The translations under genes were made by a program, and so were the position numbers. The notes under the pieces were generated by a model. It made no database searches. It saw nothing but the letters and a program-made list of their open reading frames with translations, and was not told the origin of the DNA. From a virus, in the IMG/VR virus record IMGVR_UViG_3300005589_000047, positions 1 through 47,498 of that record: a stretch of 47,498 nucleotides of DNA; one strand, given 5' to 3'. Below, one piece after another: positions 1 to 8,464 of the stretch. Every line of letters starts with the position of its first letter. Positions within the stretch are counted from its first letter, which is position 1.

Positions 1-225
1 CAAGACCTGCGTTATGTCAGTCAATCTGTAATACAGGCTATAGAGGCAAAAGGTAAGCTTGCGTTAATGTCACAGAAACACCAATCTAATGCGAAAGAAA
101 TGGAGGAAAATAACGGTAAGCTAAGTGCAGGTGGACAAATGAAATCTGTATTGTCAGATATACTTGCGGCGATGACTCCAGAAGAAAGAACTTCATTAAT
201 TGATAAAATGAGAAATGGACTATAA
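1..225 (+). CDS. 3' end of a gene, possibly terminase small subunit (partial)
   Basis: The frame is open from base 1 and ends at TAA 223-225, giving 74 C-terminal residues, rich in Lys, Glu and Ser, with an amphipathic helical end (...AAMTPEERTSLIDKMRNGL). No motif is recognisable. It lies two genes upstream of the large terminase subunit, and a small DNA-binding terminase subunit normally sits there, so that role is inferred from position only. The upstream part lies outside the window. It is followed after 15 bases by the next gene, whose ribosome binding site (aaaggaggc) is in the gap. Confidence 0.6.
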   Translation, partial: QDLRYVSQSVIQAIEAKGKLALMSQKHQSNAKEMEENNGKLSAGGQMKSVLSDILAAMTPEERTSLIDKMRNGL

Positions 226-240
226 ATAAAGGAGGCAAAT

Positions 241-438
241 ATGAGAAACTGGCTATTAAAGAAATTGTTAGAATGGAAGAAGAAACATTATGCGTATCAA
301 ATATTATCAATTGAACTCGAAATAAAATTTAACCATGAAGATGAAGATGATGTATTAATTGATAAATTCAATGATTATCTGAATATCTGTAAAGCAATTG
401 ATACTATGATTATAGATATGGAGGCAAATAATGGATAA
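241..438 (+). CDS. small hypothetical protein before terminase
   Basis: This encodes 65 residues starting at ATG 241 behind a good ribosome binding site (aaaggaggcaaat). The N-terminal half is basic (RNWLLKKLLEWKKKHY) and the C-terminal half acidic, as in a helical adaptor or regulator. No family is recognised. Its end overlaps the start of the large terminase by 8 bases, so the two are translationally coupled. A role in packaging is possible from context, but nothing in the sequence proves it. Confidence 0.65.
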   Translation: MRNWLLKKLLEWKKKHYAYQILSIELEIKFNHEDEDDVLIDKFNDYLNICKAIDTMIIDMEANNG

Positions 439-2419
439 TAATGAAATTGTGGAAGTTGAATCGGAAGATACAATAGAAGCAACCGAAACAGAATCTGAAG
501 TGCAAGAAGACCAAAATTATAATGAAATACTTGAAGCAGAATTGAAGGATAATGGAGAAATGATCAAATGGGAAGATATGTCCATGGAAGACATATTCCT
601 AGAGGGACTCAGTTCATTGGGTGAAGCAGATTATAAAGAAGTTATTTCTGAATTTGACTCAATAGCTTGGATAGAAACTAACCGTACAATTAAGGGTAGA
701 CCATTTAGTTTTGATAAGAGAAATTATCTACTTGATATCTATAGAGATGAATCTAGACACTTGATAATTTATAAGGGTCGACAAGTTGAAATGACTGAGT
801 TTGCAATCAATTGGTGTTTATGGAAATTATGGAAACACCCATATACTGCCGCACTTCATACGTTCCCACGTGACAAACAGGTGTTGCGCGTTAGTAAACA
901 AAGGATACAGCCTGCAATTAAAGATAGTAAAAAATTGACTGCATGGAAGTCACCTGAAAGTGATCAAAGAATGATCAAATTTGAGAAAATGGCTAATCCA
1001 GATACAGGACTTATTCCTTACAACTTCTTGGTTATGGGAGGTACATGGGAGGGTGCTGGTGGTGAAGCTGGGGATGCCGCTCGTGGACTTACTATAGATT
1101 TCACAGTATATGATGAACGTCAGGATCATCCCAATGATGTTGAGGCAGTAGTTGGTGAAGCTATGTCCCATAGTGAATTCAAAAAGTCATTAACATTAGG
1201 AACCCCTAAATTGCCAGGCACCCAATTTGATGAGGAATGGGAATCTAGTACGAAACAATTCTGGATGAATACTTGTGAACATTGTGGCATGGTACAGACC
1301 ATGACAATGGAAAATATACTTAAATGTGATGAACATAAAATAGAATTAATTATTGCAGGTGAGGATCAAGAATACTATTATGGATGTCGTAGATGTTTCA
1401 AACCTATTAATAGAGTAGATGGATTTTGGAAAGAAACTAATCCTCAACGTAGAGCACCATATAGTGGATATCATATTAGTCAACTTATAGTATCATGGAT
1501 CAGCGCTCAAGAGATAATGGATAAATACATATCTGTTAAATATACTAAGCGTAAATTCTTTAATGAGGTTCTTGGGCTTGCATATGGTGGAGATGATATA
1601 CCTATTACGCAAGAAGCCATGAATAAACTATACAAGAATGATTATGGATTGTATGATCATGAGAATGAAAAACTCTATGTCGGTATTGACTGGGGTAAAA
1701 CTTCATGGATTTGGGTACAGAAAAAGACTGAAAATGGTATACAGCCAATAATGATTGATTACTGTGATGATAAGAGAACTAATAAACATGCATCTATCTT
1801 TGCACAGAAATTGAAACCATATGCTCAATACATCAAGTGCGTTGTAAACGATGCTGGACCGGACATTACGAGACATCAAACGTTGGGCGAAGAGCTGGTT
1901 AAAATTGGGATTCACGCACCTGTATACGCCTGTTACTACGCCCAGCCACCTGCTAAGGTTGATACGAAATTCAACGACAAGGAAGGTATTGTATCTGCAG
2001 GTAGATCTGAGTATATTGAAATGGTATCGAAAGAAATTGAAACGGAACAATTAATACTTCCAGGTAAATTGAAAGATACTCCTATTATGACATTGGTTGA
2101 TACTCACTTTACTTGCCTAAGTTCAGAACGTATTAAAAGAGACAATGGACAAGAATTTATTATTTATCATAACTCCGGAGATGATCATTTACTACATGCT
2201 AAGATATATTGTAATGTAGCTATGATGTCAGATGTGGATTTACAGCATGTCGGTAGTAGTGCTTCTAATTTCCAGAATAATAACAAAGCTAATATTCAAA
2301 GTACATCAAATAGATCGAAAGATTTATATGGATTATTGAAAACAACTATAAAACCTAAGAAACAGGCCGCAAATTCAGTACAATTTGGCAGGTCTAATAG
2401 AAGGAGGGGTCTACGTTAA
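431..2419 (+). CDS. terL: terminase large subunit (GpA-like packaging ATPase/nuclease)
   Basis: This is the motor that pumps DNA into the prohead and cuts the concatemer. It has 662 residues. After an acidic tail (about 1-50) comes the ATPase domain: a deviant Walker A at 114-123 (YKGRQVEMTE, with Lys115 at the front, as in lambda gpA) and a Walker B at 224-229 (FTVYDE). A zinc-binding insert follows (C282-x2-C285, C299, C319-x2-C322), also seen in GpA-type terminases. The C-terminal RNase H-like nuclease has candidate metal ligands D420 (VGIDWG), D474 (VNDAG) and D584/D585. The C-tail is basic. The start is set by ggaggcaaata before ATG 431, and the stop overlaps the portal start. Family assignment is firm; the exact subfamily is an inference. 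Confidence 0.93.
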   Translation: MDNNEIVEVESEDTIEATETESEVQEDQNYNEILEAELKDNGEMIKWEDMSMEDIFLEGLSSLGEADYKEVISEFDSIAWIETNRTIKGRPFSFDKRNYLLDIYRDESRHLIIYKGRQVEMTEFAINWCLWKLWKHPYTAALHTFPRDKQVLRVSKQRIQPAIKDSKKLTAWKSPESDQRMIKFEKMANPDTGLIPYNFLVMGGTWEGAGGEAGDAARGLTIDFTVYDERQDHPNDVEAVVGEAMSHSEFKKSLTLGTPKLPGTQFDEEWESSTKQFWMNTCEHCGMVQTMTMENILKCDEHKIELIIAGEDQEYYYGCRRCFKPINRVDGFWKETNPQRRAPYSGYHISQLIVSWISAQEIMDKYISVKYTKRKFFNEVLGLAYGGDDIPITQEAMNKLYKNDYGLYDHENEKLYVGIDWGKTSWIWVQKKTENGIQPIMIDYCDDKRTNKHASIFAQKLKPYAQYIKCVVNDAGPDITRHQTLGEELVKIGIHAPVYACYYAQPPAKVDTKFNDKEGIVSAGRSEYIEMVSKEIETEQLILPGKLKDTPIMTLVDTHFTCLSSERIKRDNGQEFIIYHNSGDDHLLHAKIYCNVAMMSDVDLQHVGSSASNFQNNNKANIQSTSNRSKDLYGLLKTTIKPKKQAANSVQFGRSNRRRGLR

Positions 2420-3951
2420 TGGGACATCATGTTGAACTTAATGGAACATCGGTCGGGGTATTCGATCCAAGTACAGGAAAGGTCCAATACCACAATGAAA
2501 TATTTGAAGAAAAGGTAAGTGAGATCATAGCAGGCCAGAGTGCTGGTCAAGATTTCACTCAAGCATTCGCACGTGTACGTGTAGTATATAAGTGGGATAG
2601 AAACAGGGCTAGAAACAATGATACAATATTTGCTGAATGGAAGGGAAATCCACTTATGGCAAATAGAGTACGCATTCTGAATTCTATGATATTTGGTCGA
2701 GGATTTTCATACACATATGATAAGACCACAAAGGAAACTATAGATAGGTTCTGGCGAATCAACAAACTATCGAAGAAACTCAACAAATTAGGAGCGGATT
2801 CTCAGCTATATGGTGAAGTATTTATGGCACTTACTCCACAGCGTTCTGGAGATGTTTTAGTTACCATCTATGAATCTGGAAATGTCGAAATAGATACTCA
2901 CCCATCATCTGTTGATCTTATAAACTTCTATGGAGTAGCTTACAGAGATGAAGAAAAATCAGAAGATGTTTATTTGAAATTCAAACCACTCGACACATAT
3001 CTTATGGAATATGAGATGCAACAATCAGTGGTCGGAAATGCAGTCAGAAAAGTTCGAAGTGCATTAGGATTAGGTTCCGTAAGACTTTCGGGATTTGATG
3101 GAATAATGGTACACCTTCCATTTAATAATTCAAGTGCAGAAGCACATGGTACAAGTGATTTCAGACAAGCTTATCCATATTTAAATGATTATTCAGAATT
3201 CTTAAGTGATCGCTTAGATATTCATCATAGATATGCTAGTCCAGCTTATGATATCACAATAGATACAGAAGATCCTCAGAAAATACAAGATCGTATCAGC
3301 GAATTAGTGAATTTTAATCATGGAGATAATCCAGTACACAATAATAAGGAAACATGGAAGATGTTAGAATGGTCTGGTAATACTCCAGATTCACAAGAGG
3401 ATGCTGGAGAATTAAAGGGCATGATTTGCGCTGGTATGAGTATGCCAGAACATATTCTCTTTTGTAGAAGTGATGGTGATAATGATGATGCAACAGATTA
3501 TGCACTCAATAAGCTGGCAGAGGATAGACAAGATAGCTATGGTGATATGTTTACTGATATCCACAAATTCGTGGGAATTGTTGGAGGAATTGAGCCATCT
3601 GCTATAGATGCAGGTAGATTGATATTCCCAGAAGTATCAACAATGTCTGAGAAAGTTAAAGCAGAAACTTATGTACTTAAAGTTGGCGCTAAGATTGTAT
3701 CACGTGAAACAGCGGCATATAATTGTGGTCATGATTGGGATCTTGAAAGTGAACGAATACTCGAAGAAATTAGGGTTTTAGGAGATCCGCGTGAGAGTTC
3801 AAGCGTACAGGGTACTCAAGATGGACGTGATAATACGAGACTTAATTCAGGTCAAGATGGTGCCAATACAGATAGTACACCCAACCCAAACACAGTTCAA
3901 ACAGATTCAGTAGCTCAGGGATCTGATCGTAGGCAGTCAAGAAGTGAATAG
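2419..3951 (+). CDS. portal protein
   Basis: This is the 510-residue portal vertex subunit, which forms the dodecameric ring through which DNA enters and leaves the head. It follows the large terminase directly, with a TAATG overlap, the usual gene order. The sequence fits portals: a mixed alpha/beta N-terminal half containing a conserved-looking wing segment around YGEVFMALTPQRSGDV (about 135-150), then a long helical segment in which acidic and Asn residues alternate. The last 60 residues are low-complexity (Gln, Ser, Asn, Asp, Thr) and probably disordered. The call rests on length, position and overall similarity to DUF935/SPP1-type portals; no catalytic motif exists to check. Confidence 0.85.
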   Translation: MGHHVELNGTSVGVFDPSTGKVQYHNEIFEEKVSEIIAGQSAGQDFTQAFARVRVVYKWDRNRARNNDTIFAEWKGNPLMANRVRILNSMIFGRGFSYTYDKTTKETIDRFWRINKLSKKLNKLGADSQLYGEVFMALTPQRSGDVLVTIYESGNVEIDTHPSSVDLINFYGVAYRDEEKSEDVYLKFKPLDTYLMEYEMQQSVVGNAVRKVRSALGLGSVRLSGFDGIMVHLPFNNSSAEAHGTSDFRQAYPYLNDYSEFLSDRLDIHHRYASPAYDITIDTEDPQKIQDRISELVNFNHGDNPVHNNKETWKMLEWSGNTPDSQEDAGELKGMICAGMSMPEHILFCRSDGDNDDATDYALNKLAEDRQDSYGDMFTDIHKFVGIVGGIEPSAIDAGRLIFPEVSTMSEKVKAETYVLKVGAKIVSRETAAYNCGHDWDLESERILEEIRVLGDPRESSSVQGTQDGRDNTRLNSGQDGANTDSTPNPNTVQTDSVAQGSDRRQSRSE

Positions 3952-3961
3952 GAGGCATGGA

Positions 3962-4186
3962 ATGGGAGAACAAGATGGTAAACCGAATATTGAAATTATT
4001 GCAGATGATCCACAGTTAACATCGTATGTAGTTAAGTCATCAATCAAGTTTCAAGTAGGTGTGACAGTAGCTATTGCAATCGTTGCGGCGATTCTCACCT
4101 ATAAAACTGGATCTGCGGACAATGTTGCAGTAGGTTCACTAATCACACTAGCAACTGGACTTGGGATGGAATATAAAACTAAATAG
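3962..4186 (+). CDS. small membrane protein
   Basis: This encodes 74 residues. The ATG at 3962 is preferred over the upstream in-frame GTG at 3944, because the ribosome binding site aggagg at 3950-3955 lies 6 bases before 3962 and would be inside the gene for the longer form. A polar N-terminus is followed by a hydrophobic stretch (about 34-49, GVTVAIAIVAAILTY) and a second weaker one (about 53-68), so one or two membrane passes. It is the last gene before a terminator. Function is unknown; it could be holin-like, but a probable holin gene is at 22384, so this is only one option. Confidence 0.7.
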   Translation: MGEQDGKPNIEIIADDPQLTSYVVKSSIKFQVGVTVAIAIVAAILTYKTGSADNVAVGSLITLATGLGMEYKTK

Positions 4187-4201
4187 CACCGAACATAGAA
4201 A

Positions 4202-4228
4202 GAGCACCCTCAATTAAGATGGGTGCTC
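4202..4228 (+). terminator. hairpin terminator after portal operon
   Basis: A perfect 8-bp stem, GAGCACCC (4202-4209) with GGGTGCTC (4221-4228), and an 11-base loop, lies 16 bases after the stop of the small membrane gene. The run after it (aatctgtatttatat) is T-rich but has no uninterrupted T tract, so termination may be partial. Confidence 0.6.
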
Positions 4229-4595
4229 AATCTGTATTTATATGAAGATGCAGAACGGGCGCGATAATATTGTTACTCTGGTAACCACCATTCCCTAAGG
4301 TAATGTGACTATTGGTCCTTTGTGATATTTCTTCTTCTTTTTTTATTTAAGTTACTTGAATTTATTTGGTTTTGATCTTCTTCTGTTGATTAGTCTGTTG
4401 CAAGCTTGCTTGCGAAACAGCGGCGAAAATTTGATTTTCGTTCGACTTTCCCTGTTCCCTTGACCTTATCCTTTGACCCCGTTGCCTTTGACCTTCATGC
4501 TTCAAATCGATTCTTTATTGTTTGCTTATTCGTTTGAGGGACTGTTAATAATAGGCGATTCGAGAGGCAAGAAAACTGCCGATATTTCTATCATT
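4229..4595 (+). other. non-coding structured, pyrimidine-rich block with iterons
   Basis: No credible gene lies between 4187 and 4680 on either strand. The block is pyrimidine-rich on the + strand, unlike the surrounding coding DNA. It holds a small hairpin (GTTAC/GTAAC near 4272-4285), a two-part hairpin at 4395-4420 (CTGTT/AACAG outer stem, CAAGC/GCTTG inner stem), a perfect 7-bp hairpin at 4424-4440 (CGAAAAT, loop TTG, ATTTTCG) and three same-direction TTGACC units. It could be an origin, a packaging signal or a structured RNA; the sequence alone does not decide. Confidence 0.5.
4460..4493 (+). repeat. three TTGACC iteron-like repeats
   Basis: TTGACC occurs at 4460-4465, 4473-4478 and 4488-4493 in the same orientation, spaced 13 and 15 bases apart. 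The last two lie in the longer shared word CTTTGACC. Repeats at about one to one and a half helical turns suggest a protein-binding array. What binds it is unknown. Confidence 0.5.
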
Positions 4596-4623
4596 TTATT
4601 GTGTTGGTTGCGATTACTATAAT
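4596..4623 (+). promoter_or_regulatory. candidate promoter for the head operon
   Basis: There is a consensus -10 TATAAT at about 4618-4623, with TTATTG 16 bases upstream as a weak -35 (3 of 6 consensus matches). It lies about 60 bases before the protease-scaffold gene and after a terminator, where a promoter is needed. The -35 is poor, so it may need an activator or the phage's own sigma factor. Coordinates may be off by a base or so. Confidence 0.35.
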
Positions 4624-4680
4624 CTTCGCGTATATTCGCACACATGGTGCGTATGAAAATAAAAAGGAGGGAGGCAACTT

Positions 4681-5883
4681 ATGCCAGATGATATTAAAGA
4701 TCTATTAAGAATTTCAGAACAACTGGGCATCACGGGTTCAGTTATTGGTATTGAAGATGAACAATCAATAAATATACCAATTGATGAGCGATTAGACATA
4801 GACCAAATTGTTGTAGATGGTGACACTAAGCCAGTATTTGTTATCGTAGAAACAGTAAGATCGGATACAGCATCACGTAACGGTCGATTATTTACTGAAC
4901 GTTCGGTAATGGATATACACAATCAGACTCCTGGAACAATGGGGTATCTTGGACATCCTGATCCATCTAGGGTCGGATTTGAATTTCGTGATCCACAATC
5001 TATCTTTGTAGGTTCGATCTTAGAGACAGAGGGTGGAATTTTACGTGCAATATCTAAGGCCTACATTTTCCCTGAATCGCCGCTGAGGCAATGGGTACCA
5101 GCATCAATCGCCGCTGGAAATCCAATTGGAGTTTCAGTTTTCGGAGATGGTCAAGGTAGACCTGATCCAATCTCGGGTAATGTTATCATTGAGAGGATGC
5201 ATAACCTAGAATCAATAGATTGGACCAACCCTGGCACTCAAGGAATGCTAAATTCCGAATCACTAAATGTCGTAAATGAAATGGACCAAAATGGTCAAAA
5301 TAATCAAGGAGGTAGTAAGGATATGGAAGTTGGAGTAAAACTCGACACTATTACAATTGCTGAATTAAAGCAAGCTAATCCTACAATCGTTGACAACATT
5401 ATTGCTAATATCTCGATTGCAGAATTACAGCAACACAATCCAAAAGTTGTAGAGAAAATCCAAGATGAAGTTAAAGTTTCTGAGATTTCACTTACACTTA
5501 ATGGTGAAGAAAAGAAAGTATCATTGAAAGATGTACAATCTCATATCGACGCAAGAGATATCGTAATCAAAGAAATGACAAATGATAAGATTGCAACTGA
5601 AATGGCAGGTCTTGTTGAAACTAAGATTACTGAGCTAGTTGAAGAAGATTATCGTGATGCTGTTAAAAATCGCGTAACAAAGAACAATTATGCTGATGAA
5701 GCATCTTTAGTTGCGGCTATTAATGAAGAAGTGACATTTATTGCTGAATTAGCTGGTAATATGGGTCCTGACTTTAAGAAGCCAAAAGGTAATCCACAAC
5801 GTAAAAATACTGGCGACGATGCATCTGCGATTGCTAATGGCATTTTAGCAGGTCTTGGCGTTAAAACAGGTAAGGAGGCATAA
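4681..5883 (+). CDS. prohead protease-scaffold fusion
   Basis: This 400-residue protein carries a capsid-maturation protease in its N-terminal half and a scaffold in its C-terminal half. The first ~200 residues resemble the gp21/S78-type herpes-fold protease: a candidate catalytic His in the YLGHPD segment (about 96-101) and a candidate Ser in the NPIGVSVFGDG segment (about 142-152). Residues after 215 are charged and helical, with two related ITIAELKQ/ISIAELQQ segments, as expected of a scaffold that is digested after assembly. The start has a strong site (aaaaaggagggaggc). Major capsid genes follow. An internal ribosome binding site and in-frame ATG at 5323 would give the scaffold alone, as in the lambda C/Nu3 arrangement. 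Confidence 0.8.
   Translation: MPDDIKDLLRISEQLGITGSVIGIEDEQSINIPIDERLDIDQIVVDGDTKPVFVIVETVRSDTASRNGRLFTERSVMDIHNQTPGTMGYLGHPDPSRVGFEFRDPQSIFVGSILETEGGILRAISKAYIFPESPLRQWVPASIAAGNPIGVSVFGDGQGRPDPISGNVIIERMHNLESIDWTNPGTQGMLNSESLNVVNEMDQNGQNNQGGSKDMEVGVKLDTITIAELKQANPTIVDNIIANISIAELQQHNPKVVEKIQDEVKVSEISLTLNGEEKKVSLKDVQSHIDARDIVIKEMTNDKIATEMAGLVETKITELVEEDYRDAVKNRVTKNNYADEASLVAAINEEVTFIAELAGNMGPDFKKPKGNPQRKNTGDDASAIANGILAGLGVKTGKEA
5306..5325 (+). promoter_or_regulatory. internal ribosome binding site and start for a separate scaffold protein
   Basis: AAGGAGGT (5306-5313) lies 9 bases before ATG 5323-5325, which is in frame with the protease gene (codon 215). Initiation here would make a 186-residue scaffold without the protease domain. 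The site sits exactly at the linker between the two domains, in a Gln/Asn/Gly-rich stretch. Confidence 0.65.
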
Positions 5884-5886
5884 TTT

Positions 5887-6288
5887 ATGGACAACTATAG
5901 ATTAGGTGAAGGTAATTTAGTATCATCAGGTGAGCCAACATTCAACCCAGATGACCAATTCTTTCTAATTGCTAATGGAGCAATCAGTAAAGGAACATTT
6001 ATCCAACTAGAAGGTTCAGCAGATGGTGAAGTTGAAACTGCGGCAGACAATGCGGCGGCTCCAATTGGTATTGCATTCTCTGATTATGCAGATAATGAGA
6101 GAGTTACTGCTGATACTAGAGCATATGCTTCTGTTACAGCTGTTGGAGCAGTAACACGTGGTGCTAAATTAGGTGTTGCGGCTGGTGGTCTTGTTAAGAC
6201 TTATGCATCAGGTGCATCAGTTGGTACTGCATTAAATACAGCGGCAGACACAGAAGAAGTACGTTTTGTAGTTAACATTCAAGTCTAA
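5887..6288 (+). CDS. capsid decoration protein
   Basis: This encodes 133 residues rich in Ala, Gly, Val and Thr, with a beta-strand pattern and no charged helices. It lies between the protease-scaffold and the major capsid protein, where head-decoration proteins (lambda gpD position, DUF2190-like) are found. The segment GTFIQLEGSADGEVETAADN followed by PIGIAFSDYA resembles those families. It would sit on the capsid surface and stabilise the expanded shell. The assignment depends on position plus overall character, not on a signature motif. Confidence 0.65.
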   Translation: MDNYRLGEGNLVSSGEPTFNPDDQFFLIANGAISKGTFIQLEGSADGEVETAADNAAAPIGIAFSDYADNERVTADTRAYASVTAVGAVTRGAKLGVAAGGLVKTYASGASVGTALNTAADTEEVRFVVNIQV

Positions 6289-6307
6289 TTAATGGAGGTA
6301 TATGAGC

Positions 6308-7174
6308 ATGGGTAATCAAGCAATCGATTATAAGAACTTAAGAATTTCTGAATTACACACTCGAGCTGATTTTGCATCTATCATGACTCAAGTAATTAAT
6401 CCATTACTTTTGTCTGGTGTAACTGAGGAACCATCGCTTTTTGAGCAAATATTCAGAACATTCCAAGTAGGTAAATCTACTATTCAATTCCCATTCCTAG
6501 ACGGTTTGGTAGTTGGTAAAATTACAGAAGGTGAAGAAATTCCATTCACTTATATTGGTTATGGAATCAAGACTATTACTGTAGAAGATTATGGTATTAG
6601 AGTTGGTTTTACACGTCAACAAATCCGTGAGGATGAACTTGATTTAATGAGATATACAGCCGAAGAGGTTGGTCGTGCTCATACTAGAACTAAAAATATG
6701 GTTGCATTCGCGGCTCTTGAAGCTGGTGCAGGTAACTCTGCGGCGGCGGCAACTCCTGGCACATTAGCTCTTGTTGACATTCGTGCGGCTAAATTGGCTG
6801 GCTCAAAATTCGTAGAAGCTAACACAGGTATCTTCCGTCCAGTACAATTTACACATCTGATTGTAAATCAAGAACAACATGATGATCTATTACCAGTTGA
6901 CAATAATACTATTCCACCAGGAATTGTGTTAAATTTCGAAACTGGTGAAATCAGTGGTGTATTAGGTTTACGTTTAGTAATAACTAACTGGATTACTGCT
7001 GGTGTTGCATTAATTTTGCGTGCACAGGAGAGACTGTTATATCTTGTACGTGAATCGATCTCAATTGACAATGCTGAAGTTTTTGCAACGGCGGCCGAAG
7101 AAATTCGTACGATCGAAGCATTTGGTTTTGCAATTCTTGACTCGAATCACGTATATAAAATTACGGGAGCATAG
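6308..7174 (+). CDS. major capsid protein
   Basis: This is the main shell subunit, 288 residues from ATG 6308. I prefer this start over ATG 6302 because ggaggt at 6294-6299 is only 2 bases from 6302 but 8 bases from 6308. Composition and order (protease, scaffold, decoration, this gene, connectors) match an HK97-fold coat protein: an N-terminal arm, then PFLDGLVVGKITEGEEIPFTYIGYG (E-loop region), a spine helix around AHTRTKNMVAFAALEAG, and a C-terminal A-domain ending in LDSNHVYKI. Such proteins are about 300 residues, matching this length. It is expected to be the most abundant virion protein. Confidence 0.85.
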   Translation: MGNQAIDYKNLRISELHTRADFASIMTQVINPLLLSGVTEEPSLFEQIFRTFQVGKSTIQFPFLDGLVVGKITEGEEIPFTYIGYGIKTITVEDYGIRVGFTRQQIREDELDLMRYTAEEVGRAHTRTKNMVAFAALEAGAGNSAAAATPGTLALVDIRAAKLAGSKFVEANTGIFRPVQFTHLIVNQEQHDDLLPVDNNTIPPGIVLNFETGEISGVLGLRLVITNWITAGVALILRAQERLLYLVRESISIDNAEVFATAAEEIRTIEAFGFAILDSNHVYKITGA

Positions 7175-7186
7175 GAGGAATAGAAG

Positions 7187-7558
7187 ATGCCAGAAACTAA
7201 TAAAGAAAAAGCAACTACTCCAGCTGAAAAGCCGGAAGTTAAGCCAACTGCTAAACCTACTGCTAAAAATCCAATGGATGAAAAGCAATATTGTCATCTG
7301 ATTACAATGGTACGTAGAGGCACATTCACAGACCGTAAAGGTCGTGTATGGCGTGGAGGTTCAAAACCAAAACATGTGCCAGCAATTTACAAAGGCGCAC
7401 TCAGTGAACGCCAAATCCATACGGATTTAAACCAAGAAGCATATCTTGAAAAGAATGATGACATCAGATGGATGGTAGATAACAATGAAATGACAATTTC
7501 TACTATCGATAAGCAAAAAGGTGAAAAATTCGAGCAACCAAATATCGAAGTTGAGTAA
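7187..7558 (+). CDS. hypothetical protein with Lys/Pro/Thr-rich N-terminus
   Basis: This encodes 123 residues. The first ~28 are low-complexity (KPEVKPTAKPTAKNP, partly repetitive) and likely disordered; the rest is a compact basic/acidic domain with RKGRVWRGGSKPKHVP in the middle. It is preceded by aggaggaatagaag. It lies between the coat protein and the first connector gene, so it is probably a virion or head-completion protein, but no family is recognised. Confidence 0.65.
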   Translation: MPETNKEKATTPAEKPEVKPTAKPTAKNPMDEKQYCHLITMVRRGTFTDRKGRVWRGGSKPKHVPAIYKGALSERQIHTDLNQEAYLEKNDDIRWMVDNNEMTISTIDKQKGEKFEQPNIEVE

Positions 7559-7571
7559 GGAGTGATGATTG

Positions 7572-7994
7572 ATGGCTGTTTCATTGGAAGATATTAAAGC
7601 CAGAGTACAGCATTTAGTCGATCGCATGAACAATCTCATAGCCGATGATCAAACAATTGATATCGATATCTGCGTATCACGTGCAATTGCTGATGCGCAG
7701 GTCGATATATCATCATTAGACCCTGATAGCAAGTTATTTTTAGCACTTGAGATCAGGGTCATGTACTATGTAGTATACGAAGCACGATTTACTATCATGC
7801 TAGATTTCCGCATAGATACAGGTAATGAAGGTCGTGAAATCGATAAGACTAAGAGACTGGATAATCTTAAAAAGACGATGGATGATTTAGATCGTCAGTA
7901 TAAAGTAGCAATTAATGCCGCTAGATCAGTATCTGGTATAGTGTCACTTAGTGGGCGTGATACTGTAGATCTAGGAGATATTAGTACAGGATGA
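7572..7994 (+). CDS. head-tail connector (adaptor-like) protein
   Basis: This encodes 140 residues from ATG 7572. A TTG at 7569 would add one residue, but spacing from taaggag favours the ATG. The protein is mainly helical, with an N-terminal segment SLEDIKARVQHLVDR, a central Leu/Ala/Tyr-rich helix and an acidic C-terminus. This fits the helical adaptor that docks under the portal (HK97 gp6/SPP1 gp15 type), and it is the first gene of the connector set. The next gene starts within its stop codon (ATGA). The function is inferred from position and fold pattern. Confidence 0.6.
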   Translation: MAVSLEDIKARVQHLVDRMNNLIADDQTIDIDICVSRAIADAQVDISSLDPDSKLFLALEIRVMYYVVYEARFTIMLDFRIDTGNEGREIDKTKRLDNLKKTMDDLDRQYKVAINAARSVSGIVSLSGRDTVDLGDISTG

Positions 7995-8464
7995 TTCTTA
8001 GTACTGCGGAACGTACTCAACTGGATAGAGATATCAGAGAATCAATCGTTAGTTATGGATATGAAGTCATATTAGTTGATAAAGTTAAACCAACTGATAC
8101 ATCAGCTTCATGGAATCCTGTATTTAATGAGGTAATTGGCGATTATCAGTTTAACATACGACAGAATATTCCTGCAGGTCTTTATAATGACACTTATAGA
8201 GATCAAACACGTGATGTCGAGGTATCTGGATTTGAAAATATGGGTAGGACATTATGTAGTATACCATATAAATACATGTTAAATGATGTACTAACTGATA
8301 TTCCAGTTGAATTAACAACTATTGTAATCTTTGAACATGATTTGACAACCCACTATCAGATTACTGATTATAGATTTAACAATGGTGAACATCGTACTAG
8401 ATTATTAAGAACAGACGGTGATGACAAGATCATTGATGCTGTAAAGGTGGCGTTAGGGATATGA
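7991..8464 (+). CDS. head closure/head-tail joining protein (putative)
   Basis: This encodes 157 residues with alternating beta-strand pattern (YEVILVDKV, DVEVSGFENMG, VELTTIVIFEHD, HYQITDYRF). It overlaps the adaptor gene before it and the tail-completion gene after it by 4 bases each. In myophages the stopper or closure protein is encoded between adaptor and tail-completion genes and is of this size. No motif is diagnostic; it could also be an unrelated neck protein. Confidence 0.55.
   Translation: MILSTAERTQLDRDIRESIVSYGYEVILVDKVKPTDTSASWNPVFNEVIGDYQFNIRQNIPAGLYNDTYRDQTRDVEVSGFENMGRTLCSIPYKYMLNDVLTDIPVELTTIVIFEHDLTTHYQITDYRFNNGEHRTRLLRTDGDDKIIDAVKVALGI

Noticed and set aside
3944-3961. 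GTG start for the small membrane protein
   Set aside because: It would place the clear aggagg site inside the coding part; ATG 3962 is correctly spaced.
4617-4922. Antisense frame of about 100 codons at the non-coding block
   Set aside because: It is mostly the shadow of the protease gene, without a binding site or recognisable protein pattern.
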